A stretch of DNA of 64,000 nt. Origin: Streptomyces viridochromogenes DSM 40736 (GTDB taxonomy: Bacteria > Actinomycetota > Actinomycetes > Streptomycetales > Streptomycetaceae). The position numbers and the translations under genes were made by a program. The notes beneath the pieces were generated by a model. That model searched no databases. It was not told where the DNA came from and was given only the letters and a program-made list of their open reading frames with translations. The DNA lies in the NCBI RefSeq assembly GCF_000158955.1, contig NZ_GG657757.1, positions 5,757,981 to 5,821,980 on the forward strand. The letters run 5' to 3'. Shown piece by piece: positions 43,599 through 52,398 of this stretch (the first letter of the stretch is position 1; each line of letters starts with the position of its first letter).

Positions 43599-44204
43599 AT
43601 GTTCGACATCGCCGTCTTCGGCTCTCTCTTTCTCACGCTCTTCGTCATCATGGATCCCCCGGGGATCACCCCGATCTTCCTCGCGCTCACCGCCGGGCGG
43701 CCCGGCAAGGTGCAGAAGCGGATGGCCTTTCAGGCCGTCTGTGTCGCCGGTGGGGTGATCACGGTGTTCGGGCTGCTCGGGCATCAGATCCTGAACTATC
43801 TGCACGTCTCCGTGCCCGCGCTGATGATCGCGGGTGGGCTGCTGCTTCTGCTCATCGCGCTCGATCTGCTGACCGGCAAGACCGACGAGCCGAAGCAGAC
43901 CAAGGACGTCAACGTCGCCCTCGTGCCGCTGGGCATGCCGTTGCTGGCGGGGCCCGGGGCGATCGTGTCGGTCATCCTCGCCGTGCAGAAGGCGCACAGC
44001 GTCGCCACGCAGGTGTCGGTGTGGACGGCCATCCTCGCCATCCACGTCGTGCTGTGGCTGGTGATGCGCTACTCGCTGGTGATCATCCGGATCATCAAGG
44101 ACGGTGGCGTGGTCCTGGTGACGCGGCTCGCGGGCATGATGCTCTCCGCGATCGCCGTGCAGCAGATCATCAACGGGGTCACGCAGGTGATTCGGGGGAG
44201 CTGA
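43599..44204 (+). CDS. MarC-family integral membrane protein
   Basis: 201 residues from ATG 43599. Six membrane helices with the family signatures LFVIMDPPGITPIFLALT in helix 1-2 and VALVPLGMPLLAGPGAI in the centre. MarC proteins were once linked to multiple antibiotic resistance, but their function remains unproven. It may be cotranscribed with the PHP gene. Confidence 0.92.
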   Translation: MFDIAVFGSLFLTLFVIMDPPGITPIFLALTAGRPGKVQKRMAFQAVCVAGGVITVFGLLGHQILNYLHVSVPALMIAGGLLLLLIALDLLTGKTDEPKQTKDVNVALVPLGMPLLAGPGAIVSVILAVQKAHSVATQVSVWTAILAIHVVLWLVMRYSLVIIRIIKDGGVVLVTRLAGMMLSAIAVQQIINGVTQVIRGS

Positions 44205-44380
44205 CCGGGCGCGTCACGGCCGGGGGCCGGTGAGCACCGAGCCGCGCGGCCTCGGCGGCGGCCTGTTCGTGCAGTTCCGGGTGCGGCCGGCCCGTCACCG
44301 ACATCCGGCCCACCGTCCTGTTCCCGCTGTCGCCGCGCCCCTCAGCCAGTACGCCCCCGGCCACGGTGGTCCGAACAGCA

Positions 44381-44414
44381 AAGCCCCCGCACGGCCGGTG
44401 CCGGGCGGGGGCTT
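44381..44414 (-). terminator. Terminator hairpin of the 50-residue protein gene
   Basis: AAGCCCCCGC (44381-44390) pairs with GCGGGGGCTT (44405-44414); the loop region can pair further. It lies 26 bp past the minus-strand stop at 44440, in the gap shared with marC, which ends on the other strand. Confidence 0.75.
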
Positions 44415-44439
44415 CGAGGTGTGGGGAGAGCCGCGCGCG

Positions 44440-44592
44440 TTATGAGGCCGTGGTCTCGGCCGGGCGGATCCACAGGCGCTGCCCGATGGCGGCGGCCTGC
44501 TGAACGATGCGGTTGACGGAGGCGGCGTCCACAACGGTCGAGTCCACAGGCGTGCCGTCGACGTCGTCGAGTCGCATGATTTCGAAGCGCAA
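44440..44592 (-). CDS. Conserved 50-residue small protein
   Basis: The start is probably TTG 44592, with GGGAG 6 nt upstream, giving LRFEIMRLDDVDGT followed by VDSTVVDAASVNRIVQQAAA and GQRLWIRPAE. This small protein recurs in Streptomyces genomes as far as I remember. An internal ATG at 44577 is a shorter alternative without a ribosome binding site. It is well separated from its neighbours and has its own terminator, so it is likely expressed. No function is known. Confidence 0.75.
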   Translation of the reverse strand: MRFEIMRLDDVDGTPVDSTVVDAASVNRIVQQAAAIGQRLWIRPAETTAS

Positions 44593-44812
44593 GGGCTTCT
44601 CCCTTCGTCTGGTCATCCTCCTGAGGAGAACTACTTGAGTGCGTGGTCCACCAGGCTGCGCCGCTCGGTGTTCCGTATGAGTCAACAGGGCTGCATGGGT
44701 CAAACATTCCCTACGCTAAGGAAATTTTTCGATCGGCTAATTACTGAGCCGTAAGAGTGTCGTTACGAGACCGACCGGGACCGTTTGTGCTCGCAGCGTG
44801 ACCGCCGGGACA

Positions 44813-45715
44813 ATGGAGGTGATGAACGACGACCTCGCGGCCCTCAGCGCCCGCATCGACCGCACCAACGAGCTGCTCCAGCGCATGCTCGCCGAGGTGG
44901 CGAAGACGCCCTCGACCCATGCGATCTTCGTCGATGCCGGGTACCTCTACGCCGCCGCGGGACGGCTCGTCGCCGGTACGGAGGACCGCAGGGCCTTCGA
45001 CCTGGACCCCGAGGGCCTGATCGACGCGCTCATCGACAAGGCCCGCACGATCTTCGCCGACAGCAGGCTGCTGCGGGTCTACTGGTACGACGGTGCCCGC
45101 CGCCGCATCCACACGGCGGAGCAGCAGAGCATCGCCGAACTGCCCGACGTGAAAGTGCGGCTGGGCAACCTGAACGCCAACAACCAGCAGAAGGGCGTCG
45201 ACTCGCTCATCCGCACCGACCTGGAGTCACTCGCCCGGCACCGCGCCATCAGCGACGCCGCCCTGCTCGGCGGCGACGAGGACCTGGTGTCGGCGGTGGA
45301 GGCGGCCCAGGGGTACGGCGCCCGCGTCCACCTCTGGGGCATCGAGGCACCGGAGGGCCGCAACCAGGCGGAACCGCTGCTGTGGGAGGTCGACAGCCAG
45401 CGCACCCTGGACCTCGACTTCTTCAAGCCGTACGTCTCCCGCCGCACGGCCGCCGCCTACGAGGCGACCACGGGCCGGCCCACCCGCGAGGACGTGCGGT
45501 TCGTGGGCGCCCAGATCGCCGCGAAGTGGCTGGCGGCGCGCGGCCGGGACGCGCTCGTGGAGCTGTTGCCCGGGCACCCCTACCTGCCCGGTTCGGTGGA
45601 TCAGGATCTGCTGGTGGAGGCGGAGGGGCTGTTGCAGTACTCGCTGCGCGGGCAGGCGGACCTGCGGCGTGCGCTGCGGGACGGCTTCTGGGAACATCTG
45701 CGAACCCTGTACTAG
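44813..45715 (+). CDS. NYN-domain (PIN-like) ribonuclease
   Basis: 300 residues from ATG 44813. Nearby GTG 44798 and ATG 44822 are alternatives, and GGAGG overlaps this region, so the start is uncertain. A coiled-coil start (LSARIDRTNELLQRMLAEV) precedes the NYN nuclease core: AIFVDAGYLYAAAG (first Asp), KGVDSLIRTDLESLAR, and SDAALLGGDEDLVSAVEAAQGYG (acidic cluster), as in LabA/DUF88 proteins. A C-terminal helical domain follows (YLPGSVDQDLLVEAEGLL). Probably acts on RNA. Convergent with the hydrolase gene; the stops are adjacent. Confidence 0.9.
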   Translation: MEVMNDDLAALSARIDRTNELLQRMLAEVAKTPSTHAIFVDAGYLYAAAGRLVAGTEDRRAFDLDPEGLIDALIDKARTIFADSRLLRVYWYDGARRRIHTAEQQSIAELPDVKVRLGNLNANNQQKGVDSLIRTDLESLARHRAISDAALLGGDEDLVSAVEAAQGYGARVHLWGIEAPEGRNQAEPLLWEVDSQRTLDLDFFKPYVSRRTAAAYEATTGRPTREDVRFVGAQIAAKWLAARGRDALVELLPGHPYLPGSVDQDLLVEAEGLLQYSLRGQADLRRALRDGFWEHLRTLY

Positions 45716-46584
45716 GCCGCGCGGGTGCTGTCCCAGAAGTCGGCCAGGGCCCGGGCCGTGGGCAGGGGCTGGTCGGCGTTGGGGGAGTGCTCGGCGCCCA
45801 TGACGACCGTGCGGTGCGCGGACAGCCGTGCGGCCATGTCGTCGAGGACCGCCAGCGGCCAGGTGTCGTCGTGCGCCCCCGAGAGCACATGGAACGGCAG
45901 CGGCACGGCCGCCAGTTCGGCGACGCGGTCCGGCTCGGTGCACAGCTGGCGCCCCGTCGCGAGGAGTTGGGCGGGCTTGGTGCCCAGCCAGCGGCGGCGC
46001 AACTGCTCCTGGTCGCCGAGGCCGCGGGCGGGCCCGCCGACCTCCTCCGGAGGCCCCATCGCCTCGATGGCCTCCCACACCTTCTCCATCGACATCGAGG
46101 CGAGCGCGTCCCGCAGCAGCTTCACACGCTGCCGCTGCGAGACCGAGATCTCCGCCGGGCCGGACGAGACGAGGGTGAGGGAGAGGAAGGGGGAGTGGTC
46201 GAGCAGTACGGCCGCACGGGCGATCTGCCCGCCGAGCGAATGGCCGACCAGGTGCACGGGCACGCCCAGCGCGGCGGCCTGCGCGAGCACGTCCCGCGCC
46301 AGTTCCCGCTGGGCGTAGGCGGTTTCGTCGTCCGCCGGCCCGTCCGACTCGTACTGTCCCCGCCCGTCCACGGCGACGACCCGGTACCCACGCGCCCCGA
46401 GCGGCTCGTGCAGCAGCCCGAAGTCCTCCTTGCTGCCAGTGAATCCGGGCACCATCAGGGCGACGCCCTTGACCTCCCCCTCCGTCCTCGGCGACGAGTC
46501 GACGACGGCGAACTCGCCGCGGGTCGTGCGCAGGGGGTATGCGCGGGCGCCCGGCGGCGGGGTGAAGGTCGGTTGCCTGGTCAC
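45712..46584 (-). CDS. Alpha/beta hydrolase
   Basis: 290 residues from GTG 46584 (VTRQPTFTPPPGARAYP). Nucleophile elbow GHSLGGQ near residue 105, oxyanion region MVPGFTGSKEDFG, acid in SGAHDDTWP, and His in GAEHSPNAD. No signal peptide. No purine-rich ribosome binding site is seen; instead the upstream DNA has a repeated ACCCTCACCC, so a leaderless transcript is possible. The last 4 bp overlap the NYN gene end on the other strand. Substrate unknown. Confidence 0.9.
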   Translation of the reverse strand: MTRQPTFTPPPGARAYPLRTTRGEFAVVDSSPRTEGEVKGVALMVPGFTGSKEDFGLLHEPLGARGYRVVAVDGRGQYESDGPADDETAYAQRELARDVLAQAAALGVPVHLVGHSLGGQIARAAVLLDHSPFLSLTLVSSGPAEISVSQRQRVKLLRDALASMSMEKVWEAIEAMGPPEEVGGPARGLGDQEQLRRRWLGTKPAQLLATGRQLCTEPDRVAELAAVPLPFHVLSGAHDDTWPLAVLDDMAARLSAHRTVVMGAEHSPNADQPLPTARALADFWDSTRAA

Positions 46585-46717
46585 GGGGTGAGGGTAACGG
46601 GTGAGGGTGTGGTCGCGGGTGCGCGCCGACGGGCGGCGTCCGCGACGGCCGCACCCCGGGGGAAGGCCGACGGCCCGGCCCCACGCTGGGTGGGACCGGG
46701 CCGCCGGGGGGGGAGTG

Positions 46718-49525
46718 TCAGCCCTCCGTGGGCTCCGCGGTGGCCGTGGCCTTGCGGGTGCGGCGGACCTTCGGCTTCGCCTCGGCCGCGTCCTCCGAGA
46801 CCTCGGCGGACGCCGTGGACTTCCGCGTGCGGCGCGGCTTCGTGGCCTCGGCCGCCTCCGGGGCGTGAGCGGCCTGCGCCGGGATCTCGGCGGTGGTGAC
46901 GGCGGTGGTCGCGGCGCTCTCGGTGGCCTTGCGGGTGCGGCGGCGCGGCTTGGCCTCCGTACCTTCGGCGGTGTCGACGGCGGCCTCGGCCGCCGCGGCC
47001 GTCTTCCGCGTACGGCGCGGCTTGGCCTCGGTGGCCTCCGCGTCCGGAGCCGCGGCAGCCGTCTTCCGCGTACGGCGCGGCTTGGCGTCGGTCGCCTCGG
47101 CCGTGTCGGCACTCGCCTCGGCCTTGGCCGTCGCCTTACGGGCACGCCGCGGCTTGGCCTCGGCGGCCTCCGGGTCGTGAGCGGCCTGGGCCGGGATCTC
47201 GGCGGTGGTGACGGCGGTGGTCGCGGCGCTCTCGGCGGCCTTGCGGGTGCGGCGGCGCGGCTTGGCCTCCGTGCCCTCGGCGGTGTCGACGGCGGCCTCG
47301 GCCGCTGCCGTCGCCTTGCGGGTGCGCCTGGGCTTGGCCTCGGTGGCCTCGGCCGTGTCGACCGGGTCCGTCGCGGCTGCCGCCTTGCGGGTGCGGCGGG
47401 GCTTGGTCTCCGCGGCTTCGGCGGTGTCGACGGCCGCTTCGGCCGGTGCGGCGGTCTTCCGCGTACGGCGCGGCTTGGCCTCGGCGGTCTCGGCCGTGTC
47501 CACGGCCTCCTCTGCCGCGGTGGCGGCCTTGCGCGTGCGGCGCGGCTTGGTCTCCGTGGCCTCGGCCGAGTCGGCGGGGGCCTCGGACTTCGCCGCAGCC
47601 TTGCGGGTGCGCCGCGGCTTCGTCTCCGTCGGTTCCGGGGTGGCCTCTATGGTGCCCTCGGCCGTGTCGACCGCGGTCTCGGCCGCGGACGCCGTGGTGG
47701 TCCTGCGGGTACGGCGGCGCGGCGTTGTGGCGGTCGCGACCGACGCGGCGTCCGCGTCCGCCGGGGCCTTCGCCGAGGGCGTCGGCTCCGTGGCCGACGG
47801 CGTCACCGCGGCCTCGGTCTCCACCGCCGGCGTCTCCACCGGGGTCTCCGACCTGCGCGTACGGCGCCGGCGCGGCTTGGCCGCCGCCTCAGTCGCCTCC
47901 GTGCCGGTGCCCTCCGCGGTCGCCACGGCGTTCTCCGCCTGCTCGGACGCGGGCGTCTCGACCGCCGCGACCGGCGCCGACTGGGACGGGGCGCCGCCGC
48001 GGGTGCGGCGACGGCGACGCGGGGTGCGAGGTGCCGTGACGGCCTCCGCCTCGGCGGCGCCGCCCGTGACCGTGGTCTCCGGCGTGGTCGTGCCGACGGA
48101 CTCCGGTGCCCCGTCCAGCGGCGCCCCGCTGCGGGTACGGCGGCGGCGTCGCGGCGTACGCGGCGAACGCTCATGGTCGGCCGACCGGGACTGGTCCCGG
48201 TCGCCACGGCCCCGGCCTCCGCGCCCGCGCGGCGCCCGGCCGCCCGGCTCGCCCAGGTCTTCCAGCTGCTCCGCGTCCAGCCCGGCGCGCGTGCGCTCCG
48301 AGCGCGGCAGGACGCCCTTCGTGCCCTCGGGAATGCCGAGGTCGGAGTAGAAGTGCGGGGAGGTGGAGTACGTCTCCGGCGGGTCGTTGAAGTCCAGCTC
48401 CAGCGCCTTGTTGATCAGCTGCCAGCGCGGGATGTCGTCCCAGTCGACCAGCGTGATCGCCGTACCCTTCGCGCCCGCGCGGCCCGTACGGCCGATGCGG
48501 TGCAGGTACGTCTTCTCCTCTTCCGGCGACTGGTAGTTGATGACGTGCGTCACGCCCTCGACGTCGATGCCGCGGGCGGCGACGTCGGTGCAGACGAGCA
48601 CGTCCACCTTGCCGTTGCGGAAGGCCCGCAGCGCCTGCTCACGGGCGCCCTGGCCGAGGTCGCCGTGGACCGCGCCGGAGGCGAAACCGCGCTGCTTCAG
48701 CTGGTCCGCGAGATCGGCCGCCGTGCGCTTGGTGCGGCAGAAGACCATGGCCAGCCCCCGGCCCTCGGCCTGGAGGATGCGCGCGACCATCTCGGGCTTG
48801 TCCATGTTGTGCGCGCGGTAGATGTACTGCTTGGTGTTCGCGACCGTCGCGCCCGCGTCGTCCGGCGACGTGGCACTGATGTGCGTGGGCTGCGACATGT
48901 AGCGGCGGGCGAGGCCGATGACCGCGCCCGGCATGGTCGCCGAGAACAGCATGGTCTGACGCCGCACCGGCAGCATGTTGATGATCTTCTCGACGTCGGG
49001 CAGGAAGCCCAGGTCGAGCATCTCGTCGGCCTCGTCCAGGACGAGGGACTTGACGTGCTTCAGGTTCAGCTTCTTCTGCCCGGCGAGGTCGAGCAGCCGG
49101 CCCGGGGTGCCGACGACCACGTCGACGCCCTTCTTGAGGGCCTCGACCTGGGGCTCGTAGGCCCGGCCGCCGTAGATGGCGAGGACGCGGACGTTGCGCA
49201 CCTTGCCCGCGGTCAGCAGGTCGTTGGTGACCTGCGTGCACAGCTCGCGCGTGGGGACGACGACGAGCGCCTGCGGGGCCTCGGTGAGCGCCTCGGGCTC
49301 GGCGCGCCCGGCCTCGACGTCGGCGGGGACGGTGACGCGCTCGAGGAGCGGGAGACCGAAGCCCAGCGTCTTGCCGGTACCGGTCTTGGCCTGGCCGATG
49401 ACGTCCTTGCCCGACAGGGCCACAGGGAGCGTCATCTCCTGGATGGGGAAGGGGGTCATGATGCCGACGGCCTCAAGGGCTTCGGCGGTCTCGGGGAGGA
49501 TTCCGAGCTCTCGGAACGTAGTCAG
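46718..49525 (-). CDS. DEAD-box RNA helicase (RhlE-like) with long repetitive basic tail
   Basis: 935 residues if it starts at CTG 49525. The first in-frame ATG (49459) would remove the conserved TTFRELGILPETAEALEAVG that carries the aromatic residue ahead of the Q motif. No ATG/GTG/TTG lies between there and an upstream stop, and GAGG lies 8 nt before the CTG. Helicase motifs: Q motif PFPIQ, AKTGTGKT (about 46), DEAD, SATMPG, ARGIDVEGV, HRIGRTGRAG. After residue about 440 come RGG-type sequence and some 16 basic modules (mostly KPRRTRK) separated by acidic Ala/Thr/Glu spacers. The tail should bind RNA or drive condensates. Matches rhlE (Rv3211). Confidence 0.93.
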   Translation of the reverse strand: MTTFRELGILPETAEALEAVGIMTPFPIQEMTLPVALSGKDVIGQAKTGTGKTLGFGLPLLERVTVPADVEAGRAEPEALTEAPQALVVVPTRELCTQVTNDLLTAGKVRNVRVLAIYGGRAYEPQVEALKKGVDVVVGTPGRLLDLAGQKKLNLKHVKSLVLDEADEMLDLGFLPDVEKIINMLPVRRQTMLFSATMPGAVIGLARRYMSQPTHISATSPDDAGATVANTKQYIYRAHNMDKPEMVARILQAEGRGLAMVFCRTKRTAADLADQLKQRGFASGAVHGDLGQGAREQALRAFRNGKVDVLVCTDVAARGIDVEGVTHVINYQSPEEEKTYLHRIGRTGRAGAKGTAITLVDWDDIPRWQLINKALELDFNDPPETYSTSPHFYSDLGIPEGTKGVLPRSERTRAGLDAEQLEDLGEPGGRAPRGRGGRGRGDRDQSRSADHERSPRTPRRRRRTRSGAPLDGAPESVGTTTPETTVTGGAAEAEAVTAPRTPRRRRRTRGGAPSQSAPVAAVETPASEQAENAVATAEGTGTEATEAAAKPRRRRTRRSETPVETPAVETEAAVTPSATEPTPSAKAPADADAASVATATTPRRRTRRTTTASAAETAVDTAEGTIEATPEPTETKPRRTRKAAAKSEAPADSAEATETKPRRTRKAATAAEEAVDTAETAEAKPRRTRKTAAPAEAAVDTAEAAETKPRRTRKAAAATDPVDTAEATEAKPRRTRKATAAAEAAVDTAEGTEAKPRRRTRKAAESAATTAVTTAEIPAQAAHDPEAAEAKPRRARKATAKAEASADTAEATDAKPRRTRKTAAAAPDAEATEAKPRRTRKTAAAAEAAVDTAEGTEAKPRRRTRKATESAATTAVTTAEIPAQAAHAPEAAEATKPRRTRKSTASAEVSEDAAEAKPKVRRTRKATATAEPTEG
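46860..47330. repeat. Repetitive region encoding the helicase tail, with a duplicated block
   Basis: Two blocks, about 46,870-47,000 and 47,180-47,310, are nearly identical. Both encode AKPRRRTRKA, then ESAATTAVTTAEIPAQAAH. Shorter KPRRTRK-coding units fill the rest to about 47,900. The pattern indicates growth by unequal recombination or slippage. Confidence 0.8.
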
Positions 49526-49910
49526 GGTGCTGCCTCTTCTGTGTGGGCGGCGCGAGGCGAGCGCGGGGTCGTGTCAGACCGTGCCGGGGACGTCGGCTGC
49601 CTACGGGCGGGCCGTAGAGCACGGGACCGCGCCGACGCTCTAGCGCTCATGCCGCTGAGGGTGTCCCCCTCCGGATCTCGTACGCACTGTGGCGGACGGC
49701 CGACGAGGGCTGTCGGGTCGGAGCCGATCGGGCCACCGACCGGGCATCCTCATACGTGCGGCCTGTCGAGGTACGGCAACGTACCAGCAGGCGCATTACC
49801 ACCATACCCCGGATTCCCGCACATGCGATGGCCGATTTGGTCACGTAGTCGTCGTCACAGTGATTGACCAGGGCCTTACGCCTCCCGGCGGGCGGGCTAT
49901 TGTGCGCTTC
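49526..49910. other. Divergent intergenic region, no gene seen
   Basis: 385 bp between the helicase and the ferritin-like gene. AT-richer DNA at about 49,780-49,860 likely holds promoters. GTAC-N6-GTAC repeats near 49,772-49,785 may be an operator. No coding bias in any frame. Confidence 0.4.
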
Positions 49911-50660
49911 ATGACGAGCTCTGACAAGCCTGAGAACGCCTCGGAAACCGCCCCCGCCGAACACACCGGAGTCGCCGCCCAGGACTGGGCGACGGCCTCC
50001 GCCGACCCGCAGTACCGCGCCGCGGTCGTGGACCTGCTCGGAGCGCTCGCGTACGGGGAGCTGGCGGCGTTCGAGCGGCTCGCGGAGGACGCCAAGCTGG
50101 CACCAACGCTGGAGGACAAGGCGGAGCTGGCGAAGATGGCGTCGGCCGAGTTCCACCACTTCGAGAGGCTGCGCGACCGGCTCGCGGAGATCGGCGAGGA
50201 GCCGACGCAGGCGATGGAGCCGTTCGTCGCCGCGTACGACGGGTTCCACAAGCAGACGGCTCCCTCGGACTGGCTGGAGGGGCTCGTCAAGGCGTACGTC
50301 GGCGACTCGATCGCCAGCGACTTCTACCGTGAGGTGGCCGCGCGGCTGGACTCCGACTCCCGCGGTCTGGTGCTGGCGGTCCTCGACGACACCGGGCACG
50401 GCGGCTTCGCCGTGGAGAAGGTGCGGGCCGCGATCGACGCCGACCCCCGGGTGGGCGGCCGGCTCGCGCTGTGGGCGCGGCGGCTGATGGGCGAGGCCCT
50501 GTCGCAGTCCCAGCGCGTGGTCGCCGACCGGGACGCCCTGTCGACCATGCTGGTGGGAGGCGTCGCCGACGGCTTCGACCTGGCGGAGGTCGGCAAGATG
50601 TTCTCGCGGATCACCGAGGCCCACACCAAGCGGATGGCCGCGCTGGGCCTGGCCGCCTAG
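49911..50660 (+). CDS. Ferritin-like fold protein (Rv3210c-like)
   Basis: 249 residues from ATG 49911. An acidic 25-residue start precedes an all-helical domain: YRAAVVDLLGALAYGELAAFERLAEDAKLAPTLEDKAELAKMASAEFHHFERLRDRLAEIG. The Glu in AYGELAAFE and the E-x2-H in SAEFHHFE resemble the di-iron ligands of ferritin-like proteins, here probably hydroxylase-like (MiaE-type). It lies next to the RhlE-like helicase as in mycobacteria, hinting at tRNA or RNA modification, though no substrate is known. Confidence 0.88.
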   Translation: MTSSDKPENASETAPAEHTGVAAQDWATASADPQYRAAVVDLLGALAYGELAAFERLAEDAKLAPTLEDKAELAKMASAEFHHFERLRDRLAEIGEEPTQAMEPFVAAYDGFHKQTAPSDWLEGLVKAYVGDSIASDFYREVAARLDSDSRGLVLAVLDDTGHGGFAVEKVRAAIDADPRVGGRLALWARRLMGEALSQSQRVVADRDALSTMLVGGVADGFDLAEVGKMFSRITEAHTKRMAALGLAA

Positions 50661-50688
50661 CGCTCGTCATCAGGTGGTCCCCGCCGGG

Positions 50689-50710
50689 CGCGCGGTTCCG
50701 CGCGCCCCTG
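50689..50710. repeat. Short copy of Streptomyces intergenic repeat
   Basis: GCGCGCGGTTCCGCGCGCCCC, a diverged copy of the half-element at 33593 and 42511. It lies between convergent genes. Confidence 0.4.
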
Positions 50711-50719
50711 GCGGTTCGG

Positions 50720-50989
50720 CTACGCCGTCGCTGATCGTCGGCGCAGGCGCCCCGCCGGACGCAGCAGCAGCGACAGCGAGGCCGCCGAGACGATCACCGC
50801 ACCGAGCAGGACCACCAGCAGATGCCCGGCCTCCAGCGCGCTGTGCATCACGAACGCGCCGAAGAGCGCGCCGGCGACGCCGGTCGACAGGACCAGCGGG
50901 CGGGCCGGGAGACGGTGCGGCAGGCGGTGCGACGCCGCCCACGCCAGAGCCAGGCCGAGGATCGCGGAGCTCAGCGCTTCCAGGAGCAT
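50720..50989 (-). CDS. Small membrane protein
   Basis: 89 residues from ATG 50989 with GGGAGGG upstream. Three hydrophobic stretches: EALSSAILGLALAWAASH, PLVLSTGVAGALFGAFVMHS and AGHLLVVLLGAVIVSAASLSLLL. A basic tail (RPAGRLRRRSATA) follows. No recognised family; the Gly-x-Gly spacing recalls small transglycosylase-associated (GlsB/YeaQ-like) membrane proteins. Function unknown. Confidence 0.75.
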   Translation of the reverse strand: MLLEALSSAILGLALAWAASHRLPHRLPARPLVLSTGVAGALFGAFVMHSALEAGHLLVVLLGAVIVSAASLSLLLRPAGRLRRRSATA

Positions 50990-51135
50990 GTCGGGGTCCC
51001 TCCCACACGGCCGGCCTGCCCAAATCGGTCGTAGCCCGTCTTACCCCTGACCTGCGGAATCCAATCCACCCCTGTGGGCGATTTGTGCTCCATCCGTGGA
51101 GTGATCCGTGTGCCGCGCGGGTGGGGAGAACGCGA

Positions 51136-51170
51136 ACGGGGCGGGATGGCCCATGGCCGCCCCGCCCCGT
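51136..51170 (-). terminator. Terminator hairpin of the DUF3107 gene
   Basis: ACGGGGCGGG (51136-51145) pairs with CCCGCCCCGT (51161-51170), 15 bp past the stop at 51185. Confidence 0.75.
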
Positions 51171-51184
51171 CCCACGTGGTGCGC

Positions 51185-51412
51185 CTAGAGCGCGCCGAAG
51201 CCCACCTTGCGCGGAGCCGGCTCGCCGATCTCGACGTAGGCGAGACGGTCGGCCGGAACCAGGACCTTGCGGCCGTGCTCGTCCACGAGGCTGAGCAGCT
51301 GTGACTTCCCGGCCAGAGCCTCGGCCACCACGCGCTCGACCTCCTCGGGGCTCTGACCGCTCTCCAGAACGATCTCGCGGGGCGCGTGCTGCACGCCGAT
51401 CTTGACCTCCAC
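51185..51412 (-). CDS. DUF3107 small protein (Rv3208A/TB9.4-like)
   Basis: 75 residues from GTG 51412 with GGAGG nine nt upstream. The sequence VEVKIGVQHAPREIVLESGQ, VERVVAEALAG and LVPADRLAYVEIGEPAPRKVGFG is highly conserved in actinobacteria. It is probably a small ATP-cone or ferredoxin-like fold. It neighbours the TetR gene in mycobacteria as here. No proven function. Confidence 0.92.
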   Translation of the reverse strand: MEVKIGVQHAPREIVLESGQSPEEVERVVAEALAGKSQLLSLVDEHGRKVLVPADRLAYVEIGEPAPRKVGFGAL

Positions 51413-51547
51413 GGCTATGTCCCTCCGACGGTCAGTGATGTGCGCGACCTTCCGCGCCGTACGCAGCACACATTAGCCCGGTGAGGGGATCCGCACGCTC
51501 CGCCCGAGAACGCCACGAGCGAACATCGGGCGGGAACAAGGCGGCCC

Positions 51548-52195
51548 TCAGTGGTGCTGCTGGTCGGTCCCGTGCAGCGGGAAGCCCGCGATACCGCGCC
51601 AGGCCAGCGAGGTGAGCAGCTGCACGGCCTGCTCGCGCGGCACGCTGCGGTCGCTGTGCAGCCAGGACCGCGCCACCACCTGTGCGAGACCGCCCATGCC
51701 CGAGGCGAGCAGCATCGACTCCGCGCGCGAGAGGCCGGTGTCCTCGGCGATCACGTCGCAGATGGCCTCCGCGCACTCGTTGGTGACCTTGTCCACGCGC
51801 TCGCGCACGGCGGGCTCGTTCGTCAGGTCCGATTCGAAGACCAGGCGGAAGGCACCGCCGTCGTCCTCGACGTACGCGAAGTAGGCGTCCATCGTGGCGC
51901 GGACGCGCTGCTTGTTGTCGGTCGTCGACGCCAGCGCGCTCCGCACGGACTGGATGAGCGCTTCGCAGTGCTGGTCCAGCAGCGCGAGATAGAGGTCGAG
52001 CTTGCCCGGGAAGTGCTGGTAGAGCACGGGCTTGCTGACACCGGCGCGCTCGGCGATGTCATCCATCGCGGCCGCGTGGTAGCCCTGGGCCACGAACACC
52101 TCCTGGGCGGCTCCCAGGAGCTGGTTCCGTCGGGCACGGCGTGGCAGGCGTGTGCCCCGTGGGCGAACCGCCTCTGTCTGCTCGATGGCTGTCAC
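51548..52195 (-). CDS. TetR-family transcriptional regulator (Rv3208-like)
   Basis: 215 residues from GTG 52195 (GGAGG 5 nt upstream); ATG 52207 is a near alternative. The N-terminal HTH reads RRNQLLGAAQEVFVAQGYHAAAMDDIAERAGVSKPVLYQHFPGKLDLYLALLD (about 25-77). The ligand domain has FRLVFESDLTNEP, typical of a subgroup that includes Rv3208. It is encoded beside DUF3107 in conserved order. Target and ligand unknown. The upstream 100 bp are AT-rich and may contain its own operator. Confidence 0.92.
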   Translation of the reverse strand: MTAIEQTEAVRPRGTRLPRRARRNQLLGAAQEVFVAQGYHAAAMDDIAERAGVSKPVLYQHFPGKLDLYLALLDQHCEALIQSVRSALASTTDNKQRVRATMDAYFAYVEDDGGAFRLVFESDLTNEPAVRERVDKVTNECAEAICDVIAEDTGLSRAESMLLASGMGGLAQVVARSWLHSDRSVPREQAVQLLTSLAWRGIAGFPLHGTDQQHH

Positions 52196-52398
52196 GCCGC
52201 CTCCCATAGTCGTCCTGCGGATCTGGCCGCGTCGCCATCGTACTTTTCGGTAACCGTGGTGTGCGCGGTGAGAGCGCAGAATTTCACGGACCGGACGGTT
52301 ACGAAAGTGGTTGAGAAGGTTTCAAACAGGGATAGAGCGGGCAAAATGCGCCTCCCTTCCTGCTCACCGGTGCTCAGTGTCGCCCTCGGCGGCATGCA

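Noticed and set aside
44179..44364. 61-codon minus-strand open frame between marC and the 50-residue protein gene
   Set aside because: Overlaps the marC end and shows no ribosome binding site or family resemblance; probably chance.
46601..49867. Very long open frame on the + strand opposite the helicase gene
   Set aside because: It is the antisense shadow of the helicase tail: Arg/Gly/Leu-rich, no domains, and the minus strand carries all helicase motifs.
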